64,000 nt of DNA from Gnetum montanum (GCA_015680685.1 MNCI01005370.1:239132-303131), one strand, 5' to 3'; numbered from the stretch's first letter, positions 1 through 12,211 are shown. The notes: generated by a model from the letters alone, not told the origin. Translations and numbers: made by a program.

Positions 1-1285
1 AAGTTTAAGAATTTTCTAGTGGTGTGGAGAAATGGACGATGGGTTTCCCATGACACAAGCCAACTTTTCAAGCCTTGGATAAAGCACATTTATTCAACAA
101 TGCAAGCCCAAAACCCACTAAAGACAATGGATGATTTGCTATCCATTACCATCAAGGATCTTGATGGTAGGCAATGTGAGTCCCTTGATAGCATTGATGA
201 CAAGGAGCCTCTCATGTCTCCAATGAGCATTCTTGAGGCCAAACAACAATGTAGGGAGGCTAAAGGGACAACTAGGGAGAAACTCAAGAGGCCCATGAAA
301 GAAGCACTACTAACATCAAAATAGCCTACTCCAAAGAAGCTTAAGTTTAAGCTTAAGCCATCACAATAGAGAGCAACATGTATTCTTCATTCAAGTTTTG
401 GCCATTTTATTTTATTTTAAGAGTTATGGCTATATTATGGTTTCATATGCTAATCAGTTTTCTATGTACTATGGTTGTAGACAAGTGTCAGGTCCTGGTA
501 GCCCAAGTTGCCACAGAGGAAGAACAAAGGTGTGTAGAAGAGCCACTCCTATGACAACCTAAAGTAGACATAAATGATCTAGAAACTTTGTTTAGTGAGG
601 TGGTGTCGGGTACATCCCCCATCATCATTCTAGAGAAAGAAGAGGAGCCTAGTATGCCCATGCCTTAATGCTTTTGTTATATCCTATTTTTTAATTTTGT
701 TTTTCATCCTAATCATTCAATGATTATTATGCTCATAGTAGTTCCTAAGCCACTAGTGTAAGCCCTTGTCCCTAAGACAAGGTGGAGTTCATGCATATAT
801 GGCTAAGGACATCATCAACTGGTTGCACCAAGTTGCACCCAAGCTAGGCAAGGATGTTTTTTTATATGTCTTAGTTGTTTGGCTATGTTATAGGATATGT
901 TTGTATTATGGTTACACAATATTTATGGTTATATTTTTTGTTATTCAATGCCTTCTATAGAGTGGGACCCCAACCGAGACATGGAGGTTGACTCCTTGTC
1001 AAATCTCCCCTCTAATGTCTCAAGTGTATCCTTGAAGCTATATGAGACTACTACTAATCTAGCAATGTCATGTGTAAAAACTTCATTAGAGCTAGAGAGG
1101 TCCAACGAATCCCTATGGGAATAAGTTGTGGCCTTAAGGGAGAAGACTCAACAACAAGAGGAGGTGATTAGAGATCTCCAAGACTACAAGGCATTTGTGG
1201 AAGCCCAAGTGGCTAACTCAAGGAAATTATAGGCCAAAGACATCACATGAATCCACTACTAGCATACCATTTCAAACAAAGTAGT
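1..1285 (+). pseudogene. Relic of a multi-part transposon ORF with a coiled-coil end
   Basis: An open stretch at 19-324 encodes about 100 polar residues. A second piece at about 480-665 is acidic. A third piece at about 960-1240 is rich in heptad-like Leu, Glu and Gln and reads as a coiled coil. The pieces are separated by T-rich stretches and stop codons, so they are either exons of one gene or a decayed single ORF. The coiled-coil part resembles in style the third ORF of element G2 (15150-17917), so I infer a retrotransposon accessory ORF. The sequence is cut at 1285 by E1 and resumes at 8191. No family is recognised with certainty. Confidence 0.4.
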
Positions 1286-1836
1286 TGTCACATCCCCATT
1301 TCCAAATAATGTTGCTACTTAATGAAGATGGTGTCTCTTCATAATAAGTGTCATCATTATCTTAACAAGGCCTAAAAGAGTAGTTGTGATTAAAACGTGA
1401 AAGGGCATGATGTAATAATGGACATCTCTCCTAAGTTAACCTTTGGGGTTTTGATCTAAGGCATTTATATCCAAGGTTAGAGGTCATGCTAGCATGGAGT
1501 TTTGGAGTTGGGTGAAGCAGGATAGGAAGTGAACTAGCCATCCCTTATGGCTAGGTTATAGGCCTAACTATGGAGGCAATGATGGATTTCCTCTAATGGA
1601 TAAATTTCAAAGGAATAAAACCCCAAGGAACACTCTTAGAACATGATTCAGATACGCTATTCCATATCAATAAAGCATTCTTTTCTTTCTCTTTCTGCAT
1701 TTTTCCTATTATTTCCTTTATATATAATGTTAAATATCACATATATTTTACATCTGGAATACTTTCTTCATATGCATAATGTCTAATATATCTTATATTT
1801 GATGTTTTCCATGACATCTAGGGATAGGATGTCACA
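1286..1836 (+). repeat. E1 5' LTR
   Basis: This LTR is clearly alignable along its length with 7617-8190. It begins TG and ends CA. A run of about 12 pyrimidines sits near 1680-1700 and a TATATATAA-like stretch near 1720. Confidence 0.88.
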
Positions 1837-1838
1837 AT

Positions 1839-1850
1839 TAGTATTAAAGC
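1839..1850 (+). other. E1 primer-binding site, tRNA-iMet type
   Basis: TAGTATTAAAGC starts two bases after the LTR and differs from the standard plant PBS TGGTATCAGAGC by three transitions only. Confidence 0.7.
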
Positions 1851-2518
1851 AAACCACAACCCAAGGACTATTCAAAACCATGGATCAACTACAACATGAA
1901 CTTGATGATGAACGTTGAAGCCACAACACAAGGAAACACATTGATCATCATCATATGTACCGTATGTTTGTGATGTAAGTCAAAAGATACATTTTCATTG
2001 ATTTTACTAATAATGGATTAGGCATCTAGATTCTAGCAACCAACAAAATTCTTTCATGGATATCATTAACTGATGAAGATTTGATCACACCTCATCAAGA
2101 TTCATCAATTACAAGAGATGTTGATAAGACAATGATATACCAGTCCAGGTAACTCTTACCCATCGTAATACCATAATTATTAATTAATTAGGATCATTGT
2201 TAAATTTCTTTCAAAGAAAGGTAGTAACCATTATCTAAATTGACCTTATTTTATTCAAATTCACTATCCAAGTAATCTAAAAGATTTCAAGTTACCATAT
2301 GTCAGCCTAGAAATGTTAGTTTAACAAAATAGGCTAGTTTGGTCCTTTTAATTCCTAAAAAATCAACTTCATTTTTGAACCTTAAGACTATGTATAATAC
2401 ATAGTACTTGTCAAGATGATTCCAATTGTACAAGTTTCATCTCAATCAAACTTACAGTTTCAGAGATATCGATGTTTAAAGTTTCTCATTATATGGGTAT
2501 TAAAATAATATTAAATTA

Positions 2519-4219
2519 TTAAATTATTATTATTATTTCAAAAATGCCAAAAATTAAGGATCAAGAATCAACCCTAAATCACTATTTACCCATACTACCC
2601 TATCATCAATCGAATCGCCACATCAACCATCGAGGCAAGGTGGAATAAAATAATAATAAAAAGTTAAATAAATAAATAAATAATTTTTTTAAGTGGGAGG
2701 TCATGGGTTTGATCCCAAGCTCCAACTTACTTTTATTTTTAAAAAATTATTAAAAAATATTTTTTTAATAAATTAATTAAAAAAACTTATAGAGTTGCAA
2801 TTGGCCTTCTTAGCAACCATGACTAGCTCTACTGCTAGCTACGACTAGCCATGCTACTAACCATAGCCAATGATAGTTAAGGACCAACCAAGGATAGCCA
2901 TGCATCATGCATCACCTATTGGGCTACTCTTCTACCAATCCCAAGCTACCACCGTCCATGCCTACCACCACTCTCCTATGCTTCTGCCATCTTTGTGTTA
3001 TCCCTATTCTAGCCACCTGCTCTACCCCACCACTCTTTGCCACCTACTCTGCCCCACTATTCTTTGTCACTACACACCACCTATCACATAGCCATCATGC
3101 ACCACTCTACCACACCAGATGTTTTGTCATTCCCCTTTGCCCTACATGTGCCCAAGGTTGCCTTTCACACTGCTTGTTGTCTACCAATGTCGTGGATCAC
3201 TACCTCCCACACCACCAAACATCACCTTCAAAGTCATTGAACACCACCTTCAAACCCACTAAAAACCACCTCCCATGTCATTGAATACCACCTCTTGCAT
3301 TGCTAAACACCACCTCCCACACTAATTAACACTGCCTCCCATGCCATCAAGCACCACCTCCAATGCCATCGAACACCACCTCCCATGCTACTAAACACTA
3401 CCTCCCATGCCACTAAACATTGCCTCTCATGTCATTGATCATTGTCTCTCTAGAAATTATCAGTCATTGCCTCCTTCAAATGTGCCATGTCAGCCCTGTT
3501 TAACTACATGCAGAAGTTGTGAAAGCCCTATGAGGGGCACATGAGCCCAATGATGGGCTATGTTGGACTAGTTAAGGGGCTATGTAGGCCTATTTGAGGG
3601 TTGTGTAGACCTCGAGATGGGCCACATAAGTTGAGAGGAAGGCCGCATGGCCCCTAAAATGGGCCACATAGGCCCTAACGAGGTCAAAGAAACAAACAGT
3701 TTGCTCCCATTGTAGCCAATGAGCAGTGCTGCCATGGATGCTAGAAACATGATGGCATAGCCTAGCCTCCTTGGACTCTATCAATGTCACAAATAGCATC
3801 CTTGGGCTCCACCACCAACACATCACCATGGCCATTACCACCATCATCCTACATAATGGAAAAATTCTTTGTTAGCAAACAAGAAATTTGAAATTTCTTA
3901 ACAATTAACAAGAATTTCAAAATGTCCATCAGTTGATAGAAAAATTTAAAAAATTTTGTCATAAATCATCAATTTAAATTAAAAACACACAGATATTTTC
4001 AAAAATTAAAAATTATAACCTTGGTAATAATAGGGATAAAAAATTTATCATTAAGTGCCCTTGTTTTGGAGTAGAACTAGGATGGTTACCTCTCAAGAAG
4101 TCTCATTTTTTGCACCAAAGATCTTAAACTCCATAAGCCATAAATTTTGATTTTATAAGCCTTTTTCAGTGAATGAAGGGTCGTTTTCTATAGATTTCAA
4201 CCTTTAAGACCCAAAATTC
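2519..4219 (+). repeat. E1 internal tandem duplication, copy 1
   Basis: This segment is repeated at 4220-5477 in the same order. Shared landmarks are an AT-rich start, a tRNA-like B-box segment, an array of 22-bp units, a GGGCCACATA-type region, a block about a gene-like phrase near 3740 and the AT-rich tail near 3900-4050. Divergence is considerable (many substitutions and small indels), so the duplication is old. Copy 1 is longer because it has extra sequence between about 2840 and 3190 and more 22-bp units. No coding frame persists in both copies. Confidence 0.8.
3191..3454 (+). repeat. 22-bp minisatellite, 12 units
   Basis: Twelve units of exactly 22 bp with the core CACCACCTCCCATG, starting at 3191, 3213, 3235 and so on to 3433. 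The period is not a multiple of three, so the open frames over it are not evidence of protein. Confidence 0.9.
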
Positions 4220-5477
4220 TTAAATTATTATTATTATTTTAAAAAGTTCTAATAATTTAGGGTCAAGAATCAACCCAAAAACACTATTTATCCATATTGA
4301 GCCCATGTCTTATCATCGGTCAAACCACCACATTAACCACTAAGGCAAGGTAGAATAAAATAATAATAAAAAGTTTAAAAATTAATAAAAAATAATTTTT
4401 TTAAGTGGAAGGTCATGGGTTCAAACCCAAGCCCCAACTTATTTTTATTCTTAAAATATTATTATAAAATATTTTTAAAAATTTAATTAAAATTAAATTA
4501 AAAAAACTTGTAGACCACAACCAGCCTTCTTCGTGGCTGTGACCAACCCTACTACCAATTGTAATCGGCCATGCTGCCAGCTAAACACTGCCTCCCATGC
4601 CATTGAACACTACCTCTCGTGTCATGAGACACCAACTCCCATACCATTGAACAACTCGTCTCACACTACTGAACATTGCCTCCCATGCTACTAAACACCA
4701 CCTCTCACATCACTAATCATCATCTCTTCGAATGTTGGAAATTATTACCTCCTTTGGATGCATCATGCTAGCCATGTTTAACTACACATAAAAGCCATGC
4801 AAGCCCTACATGGGCCATATAAGCCTAATGATGGGTTGCATAGGCCTAATCAAGGGGCCATGCAAGCCTAGTGGAGGGTTATGCAAACCCTAAGACAAGC
4901 CACATAGACCTAAAGGAGGGCCATAGGTGCCTTGGAGCAGGTCGCATCCAAACAAACAAATAGCGTGTTCCTATTGCAACTAGTAAGCAATGCCATCATG
5001 GACACTAGAAACATGATGGCATAGCCTAGCCTCCTTGAACTCTGCTAAGGTCACTAGTAGCCTCCTTGAACTCCATCACCAACGCATCACCATAGCTATT
5101 ACCATCATTGTTCTACACAATAGAAAAATTTTCTGTCAAATGGGAAATTTGAAATTTTCCAACAATTGATAGGAATTTCAAAATACTTGTTAGCTAATGG
5201 AAAAATTTAAAAATCTTCATCATCAATCATAAATTTAAATTAAAGCATGCACAAATATTTTTAAAAATTCAAAATTAACACCTTGGTAATAATAGGGATA
5301 AAAAATTTATCATTAAGCATGCTTGTTTTGAAGTATAACTAGGATGGGTGACCTCTTGGGAAGTCTTAATTTTTGTGCCAAAGGTCTTAGACTCCAGAAG
5401 GCATAACTTTTGATTTCAAAAACCTTTTTCAGTGAACAAAGAGTCATTTCCTATAGATTTCAACCTTCCAAACCCAA
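4220..5477 (+). repeat. E1 internal tandem duplication, copy 2
   Basis: This is the second copy of 2519-4219, abutting it directly. It includes a perfect tRNA B-box-like GGTTCAAACCC at about 4418-4428, where copy 1 has GGTTTGATCCC. It carries seven 22-bp units against twelve in copy 1. Confidence 0.8.
4579..4732 (+). repeat. 22-bp minisatellite, 7 units
   Basis: Same unit as 3191-3454, with seven copies in register starting at 4579. It lies at the matching place in the second duplication copy. Confidence 0.88.
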
Positions 5478-6960
5478 TGGTGAAGTTAGATCCATCCTAA
5501 TGAATCCCAAAATTTAGTCTTTGCTCCTTGCTTGATATTGTGCCTTGAGATCCTCAAAAGTTTAATTTTGGCATCACTCAAGCATACAATGTTCATTTTC
5601 AACATATGAATAGTCATTTCCAACATTTTTCACCCTTCGAAACTCAATGGTAAGGTTAGATTTATCATCTAAGCACATGGTAATTTGATGATATCATAAA
5701 TTCAACATTTTAAACTTTAAGATTTAGTGCATAACCCTTACAGATAGTCTTAAGATCACAATGGCATGTCATTAATTACACTACCAAAGTCAATGTTCTT
5801 AAGGGGGGTAGAAAGGATGTTAAGAATTAGATAATATAGTTACATATTATTAAATTTATATGATATCATTAAATATTACTAAAATTAGATAATGTAATTA
5901 TAAAAATAGATAATGTAGTTATTCAATTGATGTAGTTTATTATCAATCGATGAATTAGTTAATGATTAGTTGATGTATTAGTTGGAGAATTAGTTGAGGA
6001 AATAGAACAATCTTCAACCATCAAGAAAAGGGTACATTAATCCATCCTGCAATCAAAACATAGGGCAAAACAACATGGNAGAAAAGAATCCAAGAATGAA
6101 AATGAAAGTTACAACATACAACATGCTTGCAAGATCCCTAGCAAGTGAGAAACGACATTCGTTATGTCCACCATGGGCTTTGGGTTAGCATGAATATCAA
6201 TATCCATGCATCTTGGCATAGTTAGAAGATTTGAATGTTAATGTCTTATGCCTATAGGAAGCCTTGCCATGAGAATTTCTATACCAATTACAACCAAACT
6301 TGAAAACGATGGGATACAAAAGTATTTATAAGTAAAAATATTCGTATGGAAGTTCTTCTTTTGAGCCATATAGATTATCCTATTCTAGAAATCACAACAT
6401 GGATGATTGTGCAATCTTTTATAAAGAAGCCAAGTTTGAATTGGTACAAACATTTCAATGGAGTTTACTAAATATGATTTTTGAAATTCCAAAACTTCAA
6501 GATATGGAAAAGAAAGAATACTTGTAATTTTTTTAAAATCACATAGCCTTGGCATTGATTTTAAAAATTCAATTACTAGGAAGATGTTTATGCATGGTTA
6601 ACACACATTTAACTACCAAACCAAAATGTTTAGATGTTAGACTTTGTCAAGGAGCATACTTAATTAAGAAAATAAAATAAATTTTGAAGAATAAGTTATT
6701 CCTAATCCATATTGATTCAATTCCATTTATTCTTTGTAAATACTTCAATGCAAAATTTTAAAGTAGTGTTTATCAATTCTTAAAATTTCGATTTGTAAAG
6801 GAATCTTTGAAAGATGAACCTGATTTGAAAAAGATGTATCCATCAATTCAACATAAAATTTCATTGGCAAGTGCATATTCTAATTATTTTGAATCTTTAG
6901 TAGATAAATTAGATTCCAAAATTTAGGAGCAAATGATGTTGATCGGTAGTGTTCATCAAG
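5478..6960. other. E1 interior without recognised coding domain
   Basis: AT-rich sequence with many stops in all frames. One phrase at 5810-5990 is a run of AT-rich near-repeats around TTAGATAATGTAATTA. A degraded plus-strand reading near 6600-6960 looks protein-like but has several stops and matches no family I know. Confidence 0.5.
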
Positions 6961-7253
6961 AACCATAGTTTATAGATTACTTCACAATGATTAATGAGGA
7001 TGGATCAACAACATTCTTCATTGAGACTTTGGATTACATTTGCTACAATGTCAAATTCTTTCAATTTACCAAATTACTAGAGTTCTTTTCTAAAGAAGAA
7101 GTTGAGAAGAATCAAGATCAAGCCTTGCCATTCCTAAGAAAACCATTTGATCACATACCACTTATGGTAGAATTAAAATTACTCCCATCAGTTCATAAGC
7201 TTGATCAAGATCAAGAAGCGATGATCTCATTATTTAATTTATATTTTCATTAG
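6900..7253 (+). pseudogene. E1 internal ORF remnant of unknown family
   Basis: An 88-codon open frame from 6987 to 7253 ends naturally with TAG. The same frame can be followed upstream with a few stops to about 6790. The peptide is rich in Phe, Leu, Lys and Glu, with no CCHC, protease, RT or integrase motif. Its place, 350 bp before the polypurine tract and 3' LTR, is where a non-autonomous element may keep a leftover ORF. It could equally be a chance frame in AT-rich DNA. Confidence 0.35.
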
Positions 7254-7602
7254 ATTAATAGAATGTCTAAGATAATAAAAATTGGAAATAAAGAATTTGC
7301 CCTACCTTCGCTTAGGTAACCAAATACAAGTTGCACTTTGTGTAATCCTAGTTAGGACCAATCATTGGTGGTTGATATATCATGAATTTACCTTTTGTCA
7401 TTATATTAGAAAATGAAGTATTAAGAAAGTAATATTTAATTTTCCATATAATTTTTCTCACATATATCTTATTTATAGAATAAGTAGGAAAAAACATCAA
7501 GTTCAAAGGGGAAATCAAATTATTGAAGAACAAGATTATAACAAAAGCATTGGAGCTGGAAAGAGATAATAAATGTGGACTTGTTCAAGGATGAACAAAA
7601 CC

Positions 7603-7612
7603 TAAGGGGGGT
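7603..7612 (+). other. E1 polypurine tract
   Basis: TAAGGGGGGT lies four bases before the 3' LTR, the position expected for the plus-strand primer. Confidence 0.7.
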
Positions 7613-7616
7613 AGAT

Positions 7617-8190
7617 TATCACATCCTCATTCCCAAATGATGAAGCTACCTAATAAATATGTCGTCTCTTCATAACAAGTGTTATTGTTATCTTAACAAG
7701 ACTCAAAAGGATAGTTGTGATTAAGACTCGAAAGGGCATGTTATAATAATGGACATGTCTCTTAAGGTAACCTTTGGGGGTTTGATCTAAGGCATTTATA
7801 CCTAGGGTTAGAGTTCATGCTAGCATCTAGTAGTAGAGCTGATATAGGCAAGTCATAGGAGCTAGGTAAAGTGGGACAGGAAGTGCACTAGCCATCCCTT
7901 CTAGTCAAGATATAGGCCTAACCATGGTGGCAGTGCTAGATTGCCTCTAAGGGATAGATGCCAAAGGAAGTAAGCCCCAAGGAACACTCTCAGAACATGC
8001 TTCAGATACACTATTCCATATCAGTAAAGTATTATTTGCTTTCTCTTTCTACATTTTTCATATTATTTCCTTTATACATAATGTCAAATATCACATATAT
8101 TTCACATTTTGTATACTTTCTTTGTATGCATAATGCCTAATATATGTTATATTTGATGTTTTCCATGACATCCGAGGATGGGATGTTATA
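7617..8190 (+). repeat. E1 3' LTR
   Basis: Matches 1286-1836 with an extra segment of about 25 bp near 7828-7855. The terminal TG and CA have decayed to TA and TA by transitions. Confidence 0.88.
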
Positions 8191-9200
8191 GTAGCACTCT
8201 CATAGGAGATGGCAAAATAGTAGATGCATATGGACCTCATCTCCTAGAAGGTTGATGATTGGAAAGATCACTACGCTTGGGGTCCTAAAGTAGGATAAGA
8301 AACATAAGGTCCATAAGTGACAGTACAAGGTGGATTGTGAGGCCTACCTTAAGTGGCTCAAGAAGGATTCAATTAGAGAGGTATTCATTTAAGGGATTTA
8401 GGCAAAGAGTGCTTATTATCTTTTTGAGAGTACTCTCATGATGGAGCAATTCCCTACTTCTCAAATTATCACCACTATAGGAAAGACCTCTACCACTACT
8501 ATTACTTGGAAGACTCCTACTTCGACTATCGTAAATAGGACTAGTAACCTTTCCAATGTTGATCTTGGGGATGTTGAACAGATCAACATGATGGAGGATC
8601 AGATCCCCCATTGTTTGGAGGAAGGCCTTTCACATCTATCCCTAGAAGTTATGAAGGAAAAATCCTCACAAGTTTGATATATTTTATGTTTTATATTTTT
8701 TAGTTTTTGTTTATGGTTTGGCTATTAGTTACTAACTGGCTATGTGTTGTTGTATTTTAGGCCTCAAGAGAAATTCACAACCCCAGTGGTAAGGGTGGAA
8801 ATGACCCATCACTTCCTCCTCTAGATGTCCCTCAGTAGCCTCCATAAGCCTATTAGCATGTTGGCTATATATTTTTGTCTTACTATTGATGGCTATTTGT
8901 TAGTTAGGACTATGTTATAGACGCCTGATATTATTATTTTTTTGACATTTTTGCTACATAGTGTGGCCACGGCTATGTATGTTATGGACACTTTAAATTT
9001 AAATTTAAAATTTTGGTTAACTTTTTTGCTATATATATTGTTGTTCAAGTGTTATAAACATTGTAAATGACTATGTTGATGATTTTAGTTACAAAATTAA
9101 ATGGATAATCAACATGGTAATAGGCTAAACACAAAAAGAAATATAATAAAAGAGAGATTTGCTATTATTATTCCTTGTTGACAATTTAAATTCTTAGGGA
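8191..9200 (+). pseudogene. Continuation of the transposon relic interrupted by E1
   Basis: This is the right flank of E1. A plus-strand frame at 8438-8677 is open for 80 codons and is Thr/Ser and acid-rich. Upstream, the readable phrase at about 8330-8400 (a Lys-Val-Asp then Trp-Leu-Lys-Lys pattern) resembles plant mobile-domain type proteins, with stops. Joined across E1 it would continue the ORF of 1-1285. Past about 8690 the DNA is T-rich and non-coding. Function is unknown. Confidence 0.35.
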
Positions 9201-9204
9201 GTTT

Positions 9205-9496
9205 TGATGCTAGTCTAAAATCTTAGCAAACTATTATGTTAGTTTAGACTCTTAGCAGACTATGATACTAGTTTAGAGTCTTAGCATATTGTGATGCCAA
9301 TTTAGAGCGATAGTGAACCTGTGATGCCATTTCAAGGTGATAGTAGCCCATGACACTAGCTTAGAGTCTTAATAGACTATGATGCCAGTTTAGAGTCTTA
9401 GTAGACTATGATTCTAGTTAAGAGTTTTAGTGGACTATGATGCTAGTTTAGACTCTTAGCAAACTGTGCTGCTAGTTTAAAGCCATAGCGAGCCTA
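9205..9496 (+). repeat. 29-30-bp minisatellite, about 10 units
   Basis: Ten degenerate head-to-tail units around GATGCTAGTTTAGAGTCTTA, starting near 9205, 9235, 9264, 9293, 9322, 9351, 9380, 9409, 9438 and 9467. Units differ by several substitutions each. Confidence 0.9.
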
Positions 9497-9994
9497 TGTT
9501 AAATAGAAATCTATATATTTTTTGATGATTTTATGTTTAAAATTTTTTAACCCTTTATTGATATTTATAACTTTTGGTGACCATTTGGGACGTGACCGCC
9601 AACGAGTGTCCTCGAACAAGATTTAGGTGCTTGCTGGTCTCTGGCAACACCAAGGCCCAGATACCTCCAAATAAACTTAGTAGTTAATGTGAGTATGTGT
9701 GTGTGCTGTTGCGGCATGCAGTTGTGTGAAATGTAACGATTGCGTTATGTGTAAACTACAAATGACTTACTTTAAAGAGATTCAGCCAACTTTGCCAAGT
9801 ACTGTGAGTTGTTGAGAGTTCCCATTTTGTTCAATTGCCTAGTCTACGCAGTCCTTATAATACCTACTTGTAACAAATAAAATTTTGCAAAAAAAATTTG
9901 AGCACAACTCTGCAAATCTACTCCTAATTTTCCCTATAGAAAGAGATAGTTCCACAAGAAAACTATAAATAGAGCAAGATTTGATGGAAATAGA
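9497..9994. other. Stretch with no recognised gene, up to the gap
   Basis: More GC- and CpG-containing than its left neighbour (about 9580-9760). No coding frame or repeat was recognised. Confidence 0.5.
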
Positions 9995-10591
9995 NNNNNN
10001 NNNNNNNNNNNNNNNNNNNNNNNNNNNNNNNNNNNNNNNNNNNNNNNNNNNNNNNNNNNNNNNNNNNNNNNNNNNNNNNNNNNNNNNNNNNNNNNNNNNN
10101 NNNNNNNNNNNNNNNNNNNNNNNNNNNNNNNNNNNNNNNNNNNNNNNNNNNNNNNNNNNNNNNNNNNNNNNNNNNNNNNNNNNNNNNNNNNNNNNNNNNN
10201 NNNNNNNNNNNNNNNNNNNNNNNNNNNNNNNNNNNNNNNNNNNNNNNNNNNNNNNNNNNNNNNNNNNNNNNNNNNNNNNNNNNNNNNNNNNNNNNNNNNN
10301 NNNNNNNNNNNNNNNNNNNNNNNNNNNNNNNNNNNNNNNNNNNNNNNNNNNNNNNNNNNNNNNNNNNNNNNNNNNNNNNNNNNNNNNNNNNNNNNNNNNN
10401 NNNNNNNNNNNNNNNNNNNNNNNNNNNNNNNNNNNNNNNNNNNNNNNNNNNNNNNNNNNNNNNNNNNNNNNNNNNNNNNNNNNNNNNNNNNNNNNNNNNN
10501 NNNNNNNNNNNNNNNNNNNNNNNNNNNNNNNNNNNNNNNNNNNNNNNNNNNNNNNNNNNNNNNNNNNNNNNNNNNNNNNNNNNNNNNNNNN
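9995..10591. other. Assembly gap (597 N)
   Basis: Run of N. Any open frame drawn through it is an artefact. Confidence 0.99.
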
Positions 10592-10603
10592 AAAATATCT
10601 TGG

Positions 10604-10800
10604 GTGGTTTAACCACCATAGAGACAAAAAAGCTGCGGGTGACAAGTGTCCTATTCAGTTGCCAAGTGTCTTCATTCAGTTGCCAAGTGATCACCATAGA
10701 AAAAAAAGTTGCAGTTGACAAGTGTCCCATTTAGTTGACAAGTGGCCATTGTGGAGACAAAAAGGCTATAGTTGACAAATGGCCTTGGTGGTGGTTATAA
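10604..10800 (+). repeat. Short direct repeats beside the gap
   Basis: Three diverged copies of a unit containing ACCATAGAGACAAAAAAGCT and TTGACAAGTGTCC start near 10614, 10691 and 10746. Palindromic GGTGGTTTAACCACC (10604-10618) and a GGTGGTTATAACCACC-like sequence near 10791 border the array. The repetitive nature may explain the neighbouring gap. Confidence 0.6.
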
Positions 10801-11089
10801 CCACCATTTCAATTGACAAGTGTTCAATTCACATGGGACTTTGAACAATTGTTGCACAAATTCCCTTTTTAAATCATAAAATATTTTTTTTTAACATTAT
10901 AGTAGTAGAGATGATAACCATGGAGTTGATGCATACATGAATGGGTTAATATATGAATATATATGTAAGTGTGAACAACTGAATGCATAAATGGAGTTGC
11001 GCTCTCATGCTTTCAATGCAAAGCGAGTGTCAAGTTATGTAGATAATATATAATTTAATTATAGTTTAATCATGTAGATAATATATAGT

Positions 11090-12010
11090 TTATAGTGTCA
11101 ACATATAGCATTGCTTGTCGTTATGTAATTTGTGTGGTGGTTATCGCAATTCACATTCAACATGAAGACGCCATTGGTGAGTCTAGGTTCCTGCTTTTTC
11201 TTTTCTACTACCACAGTCTTTCCTTGGCAAACTTTTTGGTGGCCAGATCTCTTGTTGGTTCTAGATTGCAGCAAGACCTGAGATGTCCTGATAACCCTTG
11301 ATGGAAACTTCTTGAGCAAGAAATGGGAAATTCTCCGAAGAATGAGGCTCCATTATTGTTGTAACTTGCTTGCTACCGCCATTAATAACTTGAATTTCAA
11401 ATCATCAGCATTGTGTTGCGGCTATGATGGAGGCAGTTGTAGCGTAGCTTCTTGGATGGCCCAATACTCAAAAATTGTTAGTCAGAAAAAACAACAAAAG
11501 AAGCCTGATAACCGACAGAAGGGGCAACAATTTCAACATCCAATTTCAGTATAACAAACCAATAGTGTAGGTGTCAGCATTCACATGTAGGAGCCACGTG
11601 ATTCAAGTGGCGACATGCCACGATTCAACGTTGTTGCTTCCGTAGGCTCTGCAAGGAGCCCAAAATCGTCCAGACAAGAGCGCTGAAGTAGTAAATGATT
11701 TGTAAGGATTTTCATCTGCAACTACACGAGGTAGCTCACTAGTGACATGATTTGATGCGAATCTTTGGCTTCTATTTCTAGAATAATTTGAAACATCTTC
11801 CTCTGCATAGGTGCTCTCAGCAAAACAAATAAGAGAATGGATACCCCTTAATAACTCTCCAGACGAAATCCGTTCTGCAGGCGTTTCTGATTGTGTTCAA
11901 CAAACGCTAATTAATAGATGTGCTAAAGCTGATGGTACACCAATAAAAAATGAAATCGTGCCCACGTTTTCGCAGGCAGTTACCATGCTGTAGGACTTCC
12001 ATGGAGGCGT
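11090..12010 (-). pseudogene. Low-copy coding relic, family not recognised
   Basis: On the minus strand a frame without ATG stays open from 11896 down to the stop at 11603-11605 (about 97 codons). It continues upstream across one stop to about 12000. Composition is balanced and protein-like, with Ser, Arg, Asn, Glu and Trp and no low complexity. A further minus frame at 11098-11319 (73 codons, Lys-rich end) lies downstream. A plus-strand frame at 11811-11993 overlaps and is the weaker candidate. The region keeps CpG dinucleotides, unlike the retrotransposons around it, which suggests former genic DNA. I cannot name the family. Confidence 0.35.
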
Positions 12011-12211
12011 GCTCACTAGTCATGCCAGCGTTCAACATTGATTTTTGTTGGGGTAGTCACAGGACGACCTAGCACCAGAATGGTTGTCCAATCCTACCTC
12101 TGCTAATGCAGGTCCCCATGTAGCCGTTGGAACCCTAAACAAAATCCCTTGAGCACTCCTCCATTTACTATTACATTTCTGCAACTACTTCCAAAACAAC
12201 CACTTATCTTA

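Larger units (their letters stand above)
1286..8190 (+). mobile_element. E1: LTR retrotransposon without recognisable pol (LARD-like)
   Basis: Two direct repeats of about 551 and 574 bp lie at 1286-1836 and 7617-8190. The left one begins TGTCACATCC and ends GGATGTCACA, so the LTR tips are inverted repeats. A primer-binding site resembling initiator tRNA-Met follows the first LTR and a purine tract precedes the second. The flanking 5-mers are GTAGT (1281-1285) and GTAGC (8191-8195), a target-site duplication with one transition. The 5.8-kb interior shows no protease, RT or integrase motifs and includes a large tandem duplication. The element is best called a large non-autonomous derivative. 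It is inserted in an older transposon relic. Confidence 0.85.

Noticed and set aside
2870-3284. His/Thr/Pro-rich frames of 73 and 125 codons
   Set aside because: Low-complexity DNA leading into a 22-bp array whose period breaks the frame.
3191-3454. CRISPR-like look of the 22-bp array
   Set aside because: Head-to-tail units without spacers, units vary, and the context is a plant LTR element.
4405-4440. A tRNA gene
   Set aside because: Only a T-arm-like segment. No acceptor stem, D-arm or anticodon arm can be formed around it.
9205-9496. CRISPR-like look of the 29-bp array
   Set aside because: No unique spacers between repeats. It is a minisatellite.
9839-10730. Open frames of 245-268 codons across the first N gap
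   Set aside because: Made of N translated as X. No evidence of coding.
11811-11993. 60-codon plus-strand frame with protein-like composition
   Set aside because: Overlaps the longer minus-strand frame. Without a database match I prefer the minus strand, but this one is not excluded.
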